This document shows, piece by piece, positions 1 through 7,649 of a stretch of DNA of 64,000 nucleotides; within the stretch, counting starts at the first letter, position 1, and each line of letters begins with the position of its first letter. Under the pieces are notes generated by a model, which saw only the letters and a program-made list of their open reading frames with translations, was not told the DNA's origin and ran no database searches. Origin of the DNA: Mannheimia varigena (GTDB lineage: Bacteria > Pseudomonadota > Gammaproteobacteria > Enterobacterales > Pasteurellaceae); contig NZ_CP016226.1 in the NCBI RefSeq assembly GCF_013377235.1, forward strand, positions 62,001-126,000. Direction: 5' to 3'. Both the position numbers and the translations under genes were made by a program.

Positions 1-502
1 CTGCTGTTTTTTGCAAATATGCCATACGGATTTCATAGCATGCCAGTTGCACCGCCATCGCTAAATTGAGCGAGCCATAATCGGGATTGGTTGGGAAATT
101 GAGATGATAGTGGCATTTAAGTAGCTCTTCATTGGTTAGCCCTATACGTTCACGACCAAACACAATTGCGACTTTGCCAAGATTTGCACGTTTTATGACT
201 AACTCCCCACAATCTCTTGGTTCAATTAAACTATTTTGTAGATGGCGAAGTCTAGCACTTGTGCCAATCACTAGCTGGCAGTCGGCAATGGCTTCATCAA
301 AAGTAGGGTAGATTTGGGCGTTATCTAGTACATCTTTTGCCCCAGCCGAAAGAGCTTCAGCTTGTTCATCAATAAGTTGTTTAGGAGCTACTAAACGCAA
401 ATGGGTTAAGCCCATTGTTTTCATTGCACGAGCGGCTGAACCTATGTTAGCTGGAAGAGACGTTTCCACTAGAATAATCTGAATTTGGTCTAAAATTGAC
501 AT
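1..502 (-). CDS. trmJ: tRNA (cytidine/uridine-32-2'-O)-methyltransferase TrmJ (3' end outside window)
   Basis: SpoU/TrmD (SPOUT) family methyltransferase that 2'-O-methylates position 32 of certain tRNAs using S-adenosylmethionine. The visible 167 residues begin MSILDQIQIILVETSLPANI, and carry the family blocks NIGSAARAMKTMGL near the start, VFGRERIGLTNEE (cofactor knot) and SLNLAMAVQLA. The family is about 240 residues long, so roughly the last third lies beyond base 1. The ATG at 502 is the first in frame. It is divergent from pntA with about 210 bases between them. Family assignment is firm from motifs; TrmJ rather than another SpoU member rests on overall resemblance. Confidence 0.88.
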   Translation of the reverse strand, partial: MSILDQIQIILVETSLPANIGSAARAMKTMGLTHLRLVAPKQLIDEQAEALSAGAKDVLDNAQIYPTFDEAIADCQLVIGTSARLRHLQNSLIEPRDCGELVIKRANLGKVAIVFGRERIGLTNEELLKCHYHLNFPTNPDYGSLNLAMAVQLACYEIRMAYLQKTA

Positions 503-712
503 TGAATTTGTTTCGTTTTTGTTAAATTTGCAGACTTAATAGTGTAGCAAAATTTTTGATAGCTTAAAATTTGAAAAAATATGAAATAATCCCTAAAAAT
601 AGTCAGATTTTTTTACAATTTTAGTTTATTTAATGGTACATTTAGACAGTTTTTTAACTTGAGTGAGGCTAATTATTTAGCCTTGAATAATAACAACCAT
701 ACAGGAGTCTTT

Positions 713-2251
713 ATGCTTATTGGTGTACCAAGAGAGCTGCTAGACGGTGAAACTCGTGTGGCGGCAACGCCTAAAACCGTTGAGCAGATTAAAAAACTTG
801 GCTTTGATGTCCTTATTGAAAGTGAGGCCGGTTTTAAAGCTAGTTTTGAAGACAATGCATTTTTAAATGCAGGTGCGAATATCGGCACGCAACAAGAAGT
901 TTGGAATGCAGACATTATTTTTAAAGTGAATGCCCCAACTGAAGCTGAAATTGCTTTAATCAAAGAAGGTGCAACCTTAGTGAGCTTTATTTGGCCTGCA
1001 CAAAATCCAGAATTAATGGAAAAATTGCAGTCGAAAAAAATCAATGTGTTAGCAATGGATGCTGTGCCGCGTATCTCTCGTGCTCAAGCTTTAGATGCGT
1101 TGAGCTCAATGGCGAATATTTCGGGCTACCGTGCGGTGATCGAGGCGGCAAATTCATTCGGCAGCTTCTTCACTGGCCAAATTACCGCAGCAGGTAAAGT
1201 GCCACCAGCAAAAGTGCTTGTGATTGGTGCAGGTGTAGCTGGTTTAGCGGCAATTGGTGCGGCAAACAGCTTAGGGGCAATTGTGCGAGCCTTTGACTCT
1301 CGCCCAGAAGTAAAAGAGCAAGTGAAATCAATGGGTGCTGACTTCTTAGAAATTGATTTTGAAGAAGAAGGTGGCTCAGGCGATGGCTATGCGAAAGTGA
1401 TGTCGGAAGAGTTCAACCGCCGTGCGATGGAACTTTATGCCGCTCAAGCGAAAGAGGTAGATATTATCATCACCACCGCTGCAATTCCAGGTAAACCGGC
1501 TCCACGCTTAATCACTAAAGAAATGGTGGATTCAATGAAACCGGGTTCTGTGATTGTGGATTTAGCAGCGGCTACAGGTGGTAACTGCGAATACACCAAA
1601 GCAGGCGAGGTGGTGGTGACGGACAATCAAGTGAAAGTCATCGGTTACACCGATTTCCCGGCTCGCTTACCAACCCAATCTTCCCAACTTTACGGCACTA
1701 ACTTAGTCAATTTATTAAAACTGTTAGCACCGAATAAAGATGGTCAAATTGATATTAATTTTGACGATGTGGTATTGCGTGGCGTAACGGTAGTGCGTGA
1801 TGGCGAATTAACTTGGCCTGCTCCACCAATTCAGGTTTCCGCTCAACCGCAAAAACAAGCGGTGGCTCCACAAGCGGTCAAAAAAGAAGAAAAACCTGCA
1901 AATCCAAAAGTGAAATATGGAGTAATGGCAGGCGTAGGAGCATTATTCTTATGGATTGCTTCTGTTGCACCAGCGGCGTTTTTATCGCACTTTACCGTGT
2001 TTGTGTTAGCTTGCGTGGTGGGTTACTACGTGGTCTGGAATGTAAGCCATGCATTACACACGCCACTTATGGCTGTAACCAATGCGATTTCAGGTATTAT
2101 CATCGTAGGTGCGGTATTACAAATTGCACAACCTGTTGGTAATTTCTTTATTGATATTTTAGCCTTTATTGCGATTTTAGTTGCCAGCATTAATATTTTT
2201 GGTGGCTTTAAAGTAACGCAACGAATGCTGGCAATGTTTAGAAAAGGTTAA
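713..2251 (+). CDS. pntA: NAD(P) transhydrogenase subunit alpha PntA
   Basis: Alpha subunit of the proton-translocating transhydrogenase, which passes hydride from NADH to NADP+ using the proton gradient across the inner membrane. The protein is 512 residues: an alanine-dehydrogenase-like NAD(H) domain with the dinucleotide motif GAGVAG at about 172-177, a linker at about 375-400, then about four membrane segments at the C-terminus. I chose the ATG at 713 because AGGAG lies six bases upstream; a frame-open TTG at 659 would add 18 unlike residues. It sits 11 bases before pntB. The linker is partly encoded by two uptake signals (1855-1863 and 1870-1878). Confidence 0.97.
   Translation: MLIGVPRELLDGETRVAATPKTVEQIKKLGFDVLIESEAGFKASFEDNAFLNAGANIGTQQEVWNADIIFKVNAPTEAEIALIKEGATLVSFIWPAQNPELMEKLQSKKINVLAMDAVPRISRAQALDALSSMANISGYRAVIEAANSFGSFFTGQITAAGKVPPAKVLVIGAGVAGLAAIGAANSLGAIVRAFDSRPEVKEQVKSMGADFLEIDFEEEGGSGDGYAKVMSEEFNRRAMELYAAQAKEVDIIITTAAIPGKPAPRLITKEMVDSMKPGSVIVDLAAATGGNCEYTKAGEVVVTDNQVKVIGYTDFPARLPTQSSQLYGTNLVNLLKLLAPNKDGQIDINFDDVVLRGVTVVRDGELTWPAPPIQVSAQPQKQAVAPQAVKKEEKPANPKVKYGVMAGVGALFLWIASVAPAAFLSHFTVFVLACVVGYYVVWNVSHALHTPLMAVTNAISGIIIVGAVLQIAQPVGNFFIDILAFIAILVASINIFGGFKVTQRMLAMFRKG
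1855..1878 (+). repeat. two tandem uptake-signal cores inside pntA
   Basis: ACAAGCGGT occurs at 1855-1863 and again at 1870-1878 in the same orientation, 15 bases apart and so in the same reading frame. Both therefore encode Gln-Ala-Val inside the PntA interdomain linker (read as KQAVAPQAV). Uptake signals are known to collect in poorly constrained protein segments; here they appear to make up part of the linker. Confidence 0.85.
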
Positions 2252-2262
2252 GGAGAACGAAG

Positions 2263-3714
2263 ATGTCTTTTGGATTTGTTACCGCTGCCTATATTATTGC
2301 AGCACTTCTCTTTATTATGAGTTTAGCCGGTCTTTCTAAACACGAAACCGCAAAAGCCGGTTGCTGGTATGGTATTGTGGGTATGGGCATTGCCTTAGTC
2401 GCAACCATTTTTGGCCCGCAATCTCACGGCACCATTTGGATTTTAATTGCTATGGCAATCGGTGGATTCATCGGCGTTAAAAAAGCGATTAAAGTTGAAA
2501 TGACGGAAATGCCGGAACTTGTAGCAATTCTACACAGTTTTGTAGGTTTAGCAGCAGTATTAGTTGGCTTTAATAGCTATGGTTTACATATTGAAGCACC
2601 AATGCCAGCTTATTTAGTTAGTGAGGCGGAAAAAGCAGCATTCTTAGCAGAACAAGCAACACTTGCTAACATTCACAATGTTGAAGTGTTCTTAGGGATA
2701 TTCATTGGGGCAGTTACTTTCTCTGGCTCATTAGTGGCATTTGGGAAATTAAGCGGTAAATTATTTGGTCGTAAAGTGTCTTCTGCGGCATTAAATATTC
2801 CTCACAAACATAAATGGAATTTGGCAGCGATTGTTGTTTCAATCTTCCTAATGATTGTTTTCTTAAATCACCCGGAAAATATTTTCCCTGTGTTGATTAT
2901 GACTGCAATCGCTTTAGTGTTCGGTTGGCACTTAGTTGCTTCTATCGGTGGCGCGGATATGCCGGTGGTAGTCTCAATGCTCAACTCTTATTCAGGTTGG
3001 GCAGCGGCAGCGGCAGGCTTTATGCTAAGTAACGACTTGTTAATCGTAACAGGTGCATTAGTGGGTTCTTCAGGTGCAATTCTTTCTTACATTATGTGTA
3101 AAGCGATGAACCGCTCATTCATCAGCGTTATTGCAGGTGGCTTTGGTAATGATGTGCAGTCTAGCAAAGATGATGAAGAATACGGTGAACACCGTGAAAC
3201 TAACGCAGAAGAAGTGGCAGAAATGCTGAAAAATGCAAGCTCTGTTATCATCACTCCGGGCTACGGTATGGCGGTAGCACAAGCTCAATATCCGGTAGCG
3301 GAAATCACGGCTAAATTACGCGAAAAAGGTGTGAACGTGCGTTTTGGTATTCACCCTGTAGCTGGCCGTTTACCGGGTCATATGAACGTATTACTTGCTG
3401 AAGCGAAAGTACCTTACGATGTGGTGCTGGAAATGGACGAAATCAATGATGATTTTGAAGATACTGATGTGGTATTAGTTATCGGTGCAAACGACACCGT
3501 AAACCCAGCGGCATTAGACGACCCATCAAGCCCAATTGCAGGTATGCCAGTGCTTGAAGTATGGAAAGCACAAAACGTTATCGTATTTAAACGTTCAATG
3601 GCGGTAGGTTATGCAGGCGTTCAAAATCCTCTATTCTTTAAAGAAAACACTCAAATGCTATTTGGTGATGCGAAAGAAAGAGTTGATGATATTCTAAGGG
3701 CGTTGAATAATTAA
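2263..3714 (+). CDS. pntB: NAD(P) transhydrogenase subunit beta PntB
   Basis: Beta subunit of the transhydrogenase. The first 270 or so residues are a chain of membrane helices forming the proton channel. The C-terminal part is the NADP(H)-binding domain, recognisable by VIITPGYGMAVAQAQYPV, GRLPGHMNVLLAEA and VLVIGANDTVNPAA. Length 483 residues, slightly longer than the enterobacterial protein (about 460), the extra being in the N-terminal region around residues 110-130. AAGGAGAA precedes the ATG. It forms a two-gene operon with pntA and is followed at once by a terminator. Confidence 0.97.
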   Translation: MSFGFVTAAYIIAALLFIMSLAGLSKHETAKAGCWYGIVGMGIALVATIFGPQSHGTIWILIAMAIGGFIGVKKAIKVEMTEMPELVAILHSFVGLAAVLVGFNSYGLHIEAPMPAYLVSEAEKAAFLAEQATLANIHNVEVFLGIFIGAVTFSGSLVAFGKLSGKLFGRKVSSAALNIPHKHKWNLAAIVVSIFLMIVFLNHPENIFPVLIMTAIALVFGWHLVASIGGADMPVVVSMLNSYSGWAAAAAGFMLSNDLLIVTGALVGSSGAILSYIMCKAMNRSFISVIAGGFGNDVQSSKDDEEYGEHRETNAEEVAEMLKNASSVIITPGYGMAVAQAQYPVAEITAKLREKGVNVRFGIHPVAGRLPGHMNVLLAEAKVPYDVVLEMDEINDDFEDTDVVLVIGANDTVNPAALDDPSSPIAGMPVLEVWKAQNVIVFKRSMAVGYAGVQNPLFFKENTQMLFGDAKERVDDILRALNN

Positions 3715-3720
3715 TAGTAA

Positions 3721-3747
3721 AAAAGCGAGCATATTGCTCGCTTTTTT
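3721..3747 (+). terminator. rho-independent terminator of pntAB
   Basis: Perfect 9-base stem AAGCGAGCA / TGCTCGCTT with a 3-base loop, followed by a run of six T, six bases after the pntB stop. Confidence 0.9.
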
Positions 3748-3753
3748 AATACT

Positions 3754-3811
3754 ACAAGCGGTGGATTTCATTTGAAAGTTTGCAAAATTTTTTAGAAAAT
3801 ATACCGCTTGT
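3754..3811. repeat. inverted pair of uptake signals
   Basis: ACAAGCGGT at 3754-3762 and ACCGCTTGT at 3803-3811 face each other 40 bases apart, with TTTGCAAAATTTT between them. They lie between the convergent pntB and the lipoprotein gene. The pair can fold as a 9-base stem with a long loop and may add termination for the leftward gene; that is inference. Confidence 0.6.
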
Positions 3812-3822
3812 ATTTATTTAAA

Positions 3823-4206
3823 TTACCAACAGTAATAGCAATAATGCCAACCCCTATATCTATGATCTCTCTCGTAATTCCAACGTATTTCCTCTATCTC
3901 TAATTGTGATTTATAATTTTGCCACGCCATTTTATAGCAGGCTTGGAACATTGGATCATTAACTTTTTCGGCATAACGCTTTTTAAATACAGCTTCTTCT
4001 TTCTTAGTTTGACTAAGCGGCGGATTAAATTGTTGGTGCATTAATTCTGCGGCCTCAACATCGCATTGTTTTGCCAGTTGTACTTGCAAATCTTGTTCCG
4101 CTCTTACTTGTTTCGCTCGGCGTTCCGCTTGTTGTCCAGGCGTTAAGGTACAGGCGGTTAAAATGAATGAAAGCGAAAGCGTTAAACCTAATTTTGCTAT
4201 TTTCAT
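3823..4206 (-). CDS. small putative lipoprotein, function unknown
   Basis: A 127-residue protein with a typical lipoprotein signal: MKIAK, a hydrophobic stretch and the lipobox LTAC with the acylated cysteine at residue 19. The rest is charged, mostly helical (repeated QQ, KQ, EE), with a conserved-looking block KKRYAEKVNDPMFQACYKMA. It ends in an aromatic and cysteine-rich tail, WHYCYYCW. AAGGA lies seven bases before the ATG at 4206; an in-frame TTG two codons earlier is less likely. I do not recognise a family; it is probably an outer- or inner-membrane-anchored periplasmic protein. Confidence 0.75.
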   Translation of the reverse strand: MKIAKLGLTLSLSFILTACTLTPGQQAERRAKQVRAEQDLQVQLAKQCDVEAAELMHQQFNPPLSQTKKEEAVFKKRYAEKVNDPMFQACYKMAWQNYKSQLEIEEIRWNYERDHRYRGWHYCYYCW

Positions 4207-4249
4207 ATCCAAATCCTTATATCCAAATTCTCTTAGTTGAATTGGTTAG

Positions 4250-4819
4250 TTATTCTACTGCTTCTTGCTCATCTTCTTCAAGCTCATCAGCCATAGCACT
4301 TAAGGCATCACGAGTTAATTGAGCGAGAGCTTTATAGAAACCACTATCAACGGCTTCAACTTTACCTAAGAATTTACTAGCACATGGGAGTAAAAAACGC
4401 TCAAATAGTATTTTTTGTGCAAGCGTAGAGTCAAGATTGTCTTCAATCCACGAGGCGGTTAAAAGTAATAATGCAACGTGATCTGCATTCTCTAATGCGG
4501 GCATTGCTCGCTCTTGGCGGAATGTTACAAAATCCTCAACAGATAAACCATAGGTAGAAATTGTTGTAGCAATAGCCCCATTTTCTGCAAAAAGTGCTTG
4601 ATAGCTTGCTTCTAATTGCGTAGGGTTAGCACTCTTTTGCAAAATATTCAATGCGTTCTCGCTTTGGGCATCGGTACTTAATGCCCAATGTTGTTGTAAT
4701 CCGCCTTGTGCAAGCCAATTAAATGTACCGGCTAGAATCGGATCTGTTGGGTTGCGGTAAAATAAATTGCCAAATAGACGGCAAAGCAGTGAAAAATCGT
4801 TGATGGTTGTTTCGCTCAT
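4250..4819 (-). CDS. TorD/DmsD-family Tat chaperone-like protein
   Basis: All-helical protein of 189 residues resembling the TorD/DmsD/NarJ chaperones (YcdY-like), which bind Tat signal peptides of molybdoenzymes and hold them until cofactor loading. Family-like features are the N-terminal LLCRLFGNLFYRNPTDPIL, the central YQALFAENG / YGLSVEDFVTFRQE and a Glu-rich acidic tail. No molybdoenzyme gene is adjacent, so its client cannot be named. I prefer the ATG at 4819 (MSETTIND) because the alternative at 4864 would leave only 13 bases to the divergent nfo and adds an unlike N-terminus; neither has a strong ribosome site. Confidence 0.75.
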   Translation of the reverse strand: MSETTINDFSLLCRLFGNLFYRNPTDPILAGTFNWLAQGGLQQHWALSTDAQSENALNILQKSANPTQLEASYQALFAENGAIATTISTYGLSVEDFVTFRQERAMPALENADHVALLLLTASWIEDNLDSTLAQKILFERFLLPCASKFLGKVEAVDSGFYKALAQLTRDALSAMADELEEDEQEAVE

Positions 4820-4877
4820 AATATTAAATAAGTAAATAAAAGTCGTATTAGTATAACAGAACATCAGAGAGGACAGA

Positions 4878-5723
4878 ATGAAATATATTGGGGCTCACGT
4901 GAGTGCTTCAGGTGGTGTGGAAAATGCGGTTCTGCGTTCGGTAGAAATTGGAGCGAATGCTTTTGCGTTGTTTACTAAAAATCAACGTCAGTGGCAAGCT
5001 CCGCCACTAAAAGCCGATACGATTGGAAAATTTAAGAGATTTTGTGCAGCACATCATTTTTCAGCAGAGCAAATTTTGCCACACGATAGTTATTTAATTA
5101 ATTTAGGTAATCCGGAAGCAGAAGCATTGAAAAAATCTCGTACGGCATTTATTGATGAAATGAGTAGGGCGAATCAGCTTGGCTTGAAATTACTCAATTT
5201 TCACCCTGGCTCGCATTTAAAGAAAATTTCTGAGCAAGATTGTTTGTCTCGAATTGCAGAATCTATCAATATGGCAGTTGAAGTGGTGCCAAATGTGATT
5301 GCAGTTATTGAAAATACGGCAGGACAAGGCTCTAATTTAGGTTGGCATTTTGACCATTTAGCAAAAATTATTGAGCAAGTAGAAGATAAAAATCGAGTTG
5401 GTGTATGTTTGGATACTTGTCATTTATTCTCGGCTGGTTACGATATTAGCTCCTATGAAAAAAGCGAGGCAGTATTTAATGACTTTAATCAAACGGTTGG
5501 TTTTCATTATTTAAAAGGGATGCACTTAAATGGTTCAAAAACACCACTAGGTAGCCGTGTAGATAGACACCATACGCTAAGAGAAGGCACAATTGGCACA
5601 GAAGTTTTTGCATTTATTATGCAAAATCCAAATTTTGACCGCATTCCACTTATTTTAGAAACAATTTTGTCTGAAATTTGGGCAGATGAAATAAAATTTC
5701 TTCGCACATTGGAACTAAAATAG
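4878..5723 (+). CDS. nfo: endonuclease IV (AP endonuclease)
   Basis: Base-excision repair enzyme that cuts 5' of abasic sites. The 281-residue TIM barrel carries all the zinc-ligand blocks of the family in order: LPHDSYLINLG, NFHPGSH, VIENTAGQGSN, CLDTCHLFSAGYD, GMHLNG, RVDRHHTLREG and LILET. Length matches the family (about 280). AGAGAGGA precedes the ATG. Divergent from the TorD-like gene and followed by its own terminator. Confidence 0.97.
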   Translation: MKYIGAHVSASGGVENAVLRSVEIGANAFALFTKNQRQWQAPPLKADTIGKFKRFCAAHHFSAEQILPHDSYLINLGNPEAEALKKSRTAFIDEMSRANQLGLKLLNFHPGSHLKKISEQDCLSRIAESINMAVEVVPNVIAVIENTAGQGSNLGWHFDHLAKIIEQVEDKNRVGVCLDTCHLFSAGYDISSYEKSEAVFNDFNQTVGFHYLKGMHLNGSKTPLGSRVDRHHTLREGTIGTEVFAFIMQNPNFDRIPLILETILSEIWADEIKFLRTLELK

Positions 5724-5745
5724 GTTATACTGGTCTTAGATGTCG

Positions 5746-5772
5746 GTCTGGAGCAATCCAGACTTTTGTTTT
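5746..5772 (+). terminator. terminator of nfo
   Basis: GTCTGG / CCAGAC six-base stem with a six-base loop followed by TTTTGTTTT. Confidence 0.8.
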
Positions 5773-5851
5773 GTATATTGTTCTGATCTTTTAAAGATCC
5801 TAATTAAGGAATAAACCGCTGTAATTGTTCTGGCGAGACGAGATATTAATT

Positions 5852-6421
5852 ATGAAAAAAAATCTTTTTGCAGTAACCCTAAAACCGTTATTCATCACTT
5901 CCATTTTAGCTGTTTTTGGTAGTTATTCTTCTATTGCTGTTGCGAGTTTAAGTACAAAACCAGCAACGCCAAATCAAATTGTTGCAAGTAAAGCAGAAAG
6001 ATTATCTAAATCTTCTATCTCAACAAATCGCCCTCAACACTCCTCTCGTGCAGAACAAACTGCAAGTAGCAGTAATCGTATTAATAGTGTTTATCGCAAC
6101 TGGGTTGGCACACGTTACCGTATGGGTGGCACAACTAAAGCAGGTATTGATTGCTCTGCTTTTGTGCGTGAAGTAATGGGTAAAGCATTTAATCGAGATA
6201 TGCCTCGTTCAACCGCAGAACAACGTCATATTGGTCGCTCTATTTCAAAATCAGATTTACGCCCGGGCGATTTAGTTTTCTTCCGTAAAAATAACCACGT
6301 CGGGGTTTATATCGGTAACGGTAAATTTGTGCATGCGAGTTCAAGTCGTGGTGTAACTACCAGTTCATTATCAGAAAGCTACTGGTCAAGAACTTACACT
6401 CAATCTCGCCGAGTAATTTAA
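5852..6421 (+). CDS. MepS/Spr-like NlpC/P60 murein endopeptidase
   Basis: Periplasmic peptidoglycan hydrolase of the NlpC/P60 cysteine-peptidase family, 189 residues from the ATG at 5852. It has a signal peptide (MKKNLF, hydrophobic stretch to about residue 32) but no lipobox, unlike E. coli MepS. After a Ser/Thr-rich linker the catalytic domain begins near residue 78: catalytic Cys101 in GIDCSAFVREVMG, His149 in NNHVGVYIGNGKF and His161 in VHASSS. Such enzymes cut D-Ala-mDAP crosslinks during wall growth. A 27-residue in-frame extension to 5825 would start inside the leader and is rejected. It is a single-gene unit with its own terminator. Confidence 0.88.
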   Translation: MKKNLFAVTLKPLFITSILAVFGSYSSIAVASLSTKPATPNQIVASKAERLSKSSISTNRPQHSSRAEQTASSSNRINSVYRNWVGTRYRMGGTTKAGIDCSAFVREVMGKAFNRDMPRSTAEQRHIGRSISKSDLRPGDLVFFRKNNHVGVYIGNGKFVHASSSRGVTTSSLSESYWSRTYTQSRRVI

Positions 6422-6427
6422 AGAATG

Positions 6428-6457
6428 AATAAGGGGACTAGTGCCCTTATTTTTTAT
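6428..6457 (+). terminator. terminator of the NlpC/P60 gene
   Basis: AATAAGGG / CCCTTATT stem with an eight-base loop, followed by a run of T; seven bases after the stop codon. Confidence 0.85.
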
Positions 6458-6462
6458 TTCTA

Positions 6463-6921
6463 TTATGCTACTCGTTGCTTACTTTGTGTAAATGCTCCAC
6501 GAGTACGCATTTGATGTACTACGTTTGTAATCACGCCGGAAATTTTGACTTCATTCCAATCAGTAATTCTCAAATTGGGTTCGCTTACATCTAATGAAAA
6601 CAGAATTTTTTGATTTATTCCTTGTGCATTTTTGAGTTCACTAAAGAATTGATAGAATTTGTATTCACCATTCTTTTCTAGCACCAATAAATCATTCACT
6701 AAATAGTGGTCGGTATTTTCTACAATCAGCAGATCATCAAGTTCAATTCCCCACGCAATTAAGTTAGGGTTTTTAACGTGAATGAAAAACGTATCCGTTG
6801 GGCGTTTAATGCAAAGTGAATTAAGATCAAGTTTTACAGAACGGCTACTGTTAAAATCCCGATAAAGCGGAATCGGTTGATGAGATACCGTTTGTGTTGA
6901 AATTTGTTTTAATGAAGCCAT
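6463..6921 (-). CDS. UmuD-like S24-family protein lacking the catalytic Ser and Lys; SOS-controlled
   Basis: A 152-residue protein that can be laid against E. coli UmuD almost without gaps: LDLNSLCIKRPTDTFFI matches IDLNQLLIQHPSATYFV, GIELDDLLIVE matches GISDGDLLIVD, and SGVITNVVHQMR matches FGVVIHVVKAMR. The UmuD catalytic Ser60 falls on Asn53 and Lys97 on Tyr90, and no Cys-Gly self-cleavage site is visible near the N-terminus. By this alignment it cannot cleave itself; it may mimic one state of UmuD or bind a polymerase or RecA, which is inference. No umuC lies beside it. Two LexA boxes and a good promoter lie just upstream, so it should be induced by DNA damage. Confidence 0.82.
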   Translation of the reverse strand: MASLKQISTQTVSHQPIPLYRDFNSSRSVKLDLNSLCIKRPTDTFFIHVKNPNLIAWGIELDDLLIVENTDHYLVNDLLVLEKNGEYKFYQFFSELKNAQGINQKILFSLDVSEPNLRITDWNEVKISGVITNVVHQMRTRGAFTQSKQRVA

Positions 6922-6936
6922 TGTGAGATCCTCTAT

Positions 6937-6952
6937 CTGTCTTTTTATACAG
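6937..6952. promoter_or_regulatory. LexA (SOS) box, promoter-proximal
   Basis: CTG-N10-CAG in CTGTCTTTTTATACAG, the spacing required by LexA. It lies between the -10 and the start codon of the UmuD-like gene, at about the transcription start. Confidence 0.75.
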
Positions 6953-6955
6953 TTT

Positions 6956-6983
6956 ATTTTACTGTGTAAAAAAACAGTGTCAA
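6956..6983 (-). promoter_or_regulatory. sigma-70 promoter of the UmuD-like gene
   Basis: Read on the minus strand: -35 TTGACA (6978-6983), 16-base spacer, -10 TAAAAT (6956-6961). The spacer is exactly a LexA box. Predicted transcription starts near 6949. Confidence 0.8.
6962..6977. promoter_or_regulatory. LexA (SOS) box filling the promoter spacer
   Basis: CTGTGTAAAAAAACAG, flanked to read TACTGT...ACAGTG, is close to the LexA consensus. It occupies every base between -10 and -35 and lies 25 bases from the first box (about two and a half helical turns). A degenerate third half-match lies at 7001-7016. Confidence 0.85.
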
Positions 6984-7050
6984 TACTTTATTTAAATTTT
7001 TTGTGAATTTAAACAGTATTTTGACCGCTTGTTATTCGCTAGTAAGTAAT

Positions 7051-7075
7051 AAAAAAGCACCCAATATGGGTGCTT
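7051..7075 (-). terminator. terminator of grcA
   Basis: AAGCACCC / GGGTGCTT stem with a five-base loop; six A on the plus strand give the T run on the minus strand. About 20 bases after the grcA stop. Confidence 0.88.
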
Positions 7076-7095
7076 CTTCGCATTAAAAACTGTTA

Positions 7096-7479
7096 TTATA
7101 GACTTTCAGTAAAAGTACGAGTAATAACATCACGTTGTTGTTCAGGGGTTAATGAGTTGAAACGCACTGCATAACCTGAAACACGAATGGTTAATTGTGG
7201 ATATTTCTCCGGGTTTTTGATTGCATCTTCTAATGTTTCACGGCGTAAAACATTCACGTTTAAGTGCTGACCACCTTCCACTTTGATAGTTGGAGCAACA
7301 TTTACTGGTACTTCGCGGTATGCAATGTCGCCCAATTCACTGATTGCAACGATTTGATCTTCTTGGTAACCCGCTTTAGCTGCTAAGCAACGAGCTTCAT
7401 TTTTAGCTTCATCTAATAACCAAAAAGAGTTTAATAAGTTGCTGTTTGCTGACTCAGTGATTTGTACACCTTTAATCAT
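7096..7479 (-). CDS. grcA: autonomous glycyl radical cofactor GrcA
   Basis: Small protein (127 residues) that replaces the damaged C-terminal end of pyruvate formate-lyase and restores its glycyl radical, so that anaerobic pyruvate cleavage continues after oxygen exposure. The C-terminal RVSGYAVRF holds the radical Gly102; TLEDAIKNPEKYPQLTIRVSG is the pyruvate formate-lyase tail signature. Length equals the E. coli protein. TAGGAGAA precedes the ATG. An AT-rich near-palindrome TTCAAAT/ATTTGAA at 7533-7548 upstream might be an operator, but it does not fit FNR or ArcA consensus clearly. Confidence 0.97.
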   Translation of the reverse strand: MIKGVQITESANSNLLNSFWLLDEAKNEARCLAAKAGYQEDQIVAISELGDIAYREVPVNVAPTIKVEGGQHLNVNVLRRETLEDAIKNPEKYPQLTIRVSGYAVRFNSLTPEQQRDVITRTFTESL

Positions 7480-7649
7480 TTTAAGTTCTCCTATAAAGAG
7501 TGAAATTGAAAATTACGAAAAAAGTTTAAATATTCAAATTTATTTGAAACCATTGTACCCCTTTTTAGATAAAAAGCGATAAAAATTTAACCATTTTTAG
7601 CTTAAAATATTCTGTTTGTATGAAATTTAACCATAATTGAGCGTTTTTT

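Noticed and set aside
659..712. Longer reading frame for pntA from a TTG at 659
   Set aside because: No ribosome site there, residues do not resemble PntA, and the ATG at 713 has AGGAG at the right distance and gives the normal length.
7001..7016. Third LexA box upstream of the UmuD-like gene
   Set aside because: Reads TTG-N10-CAG, so one half-site is broken, and it lies outside the promoter.
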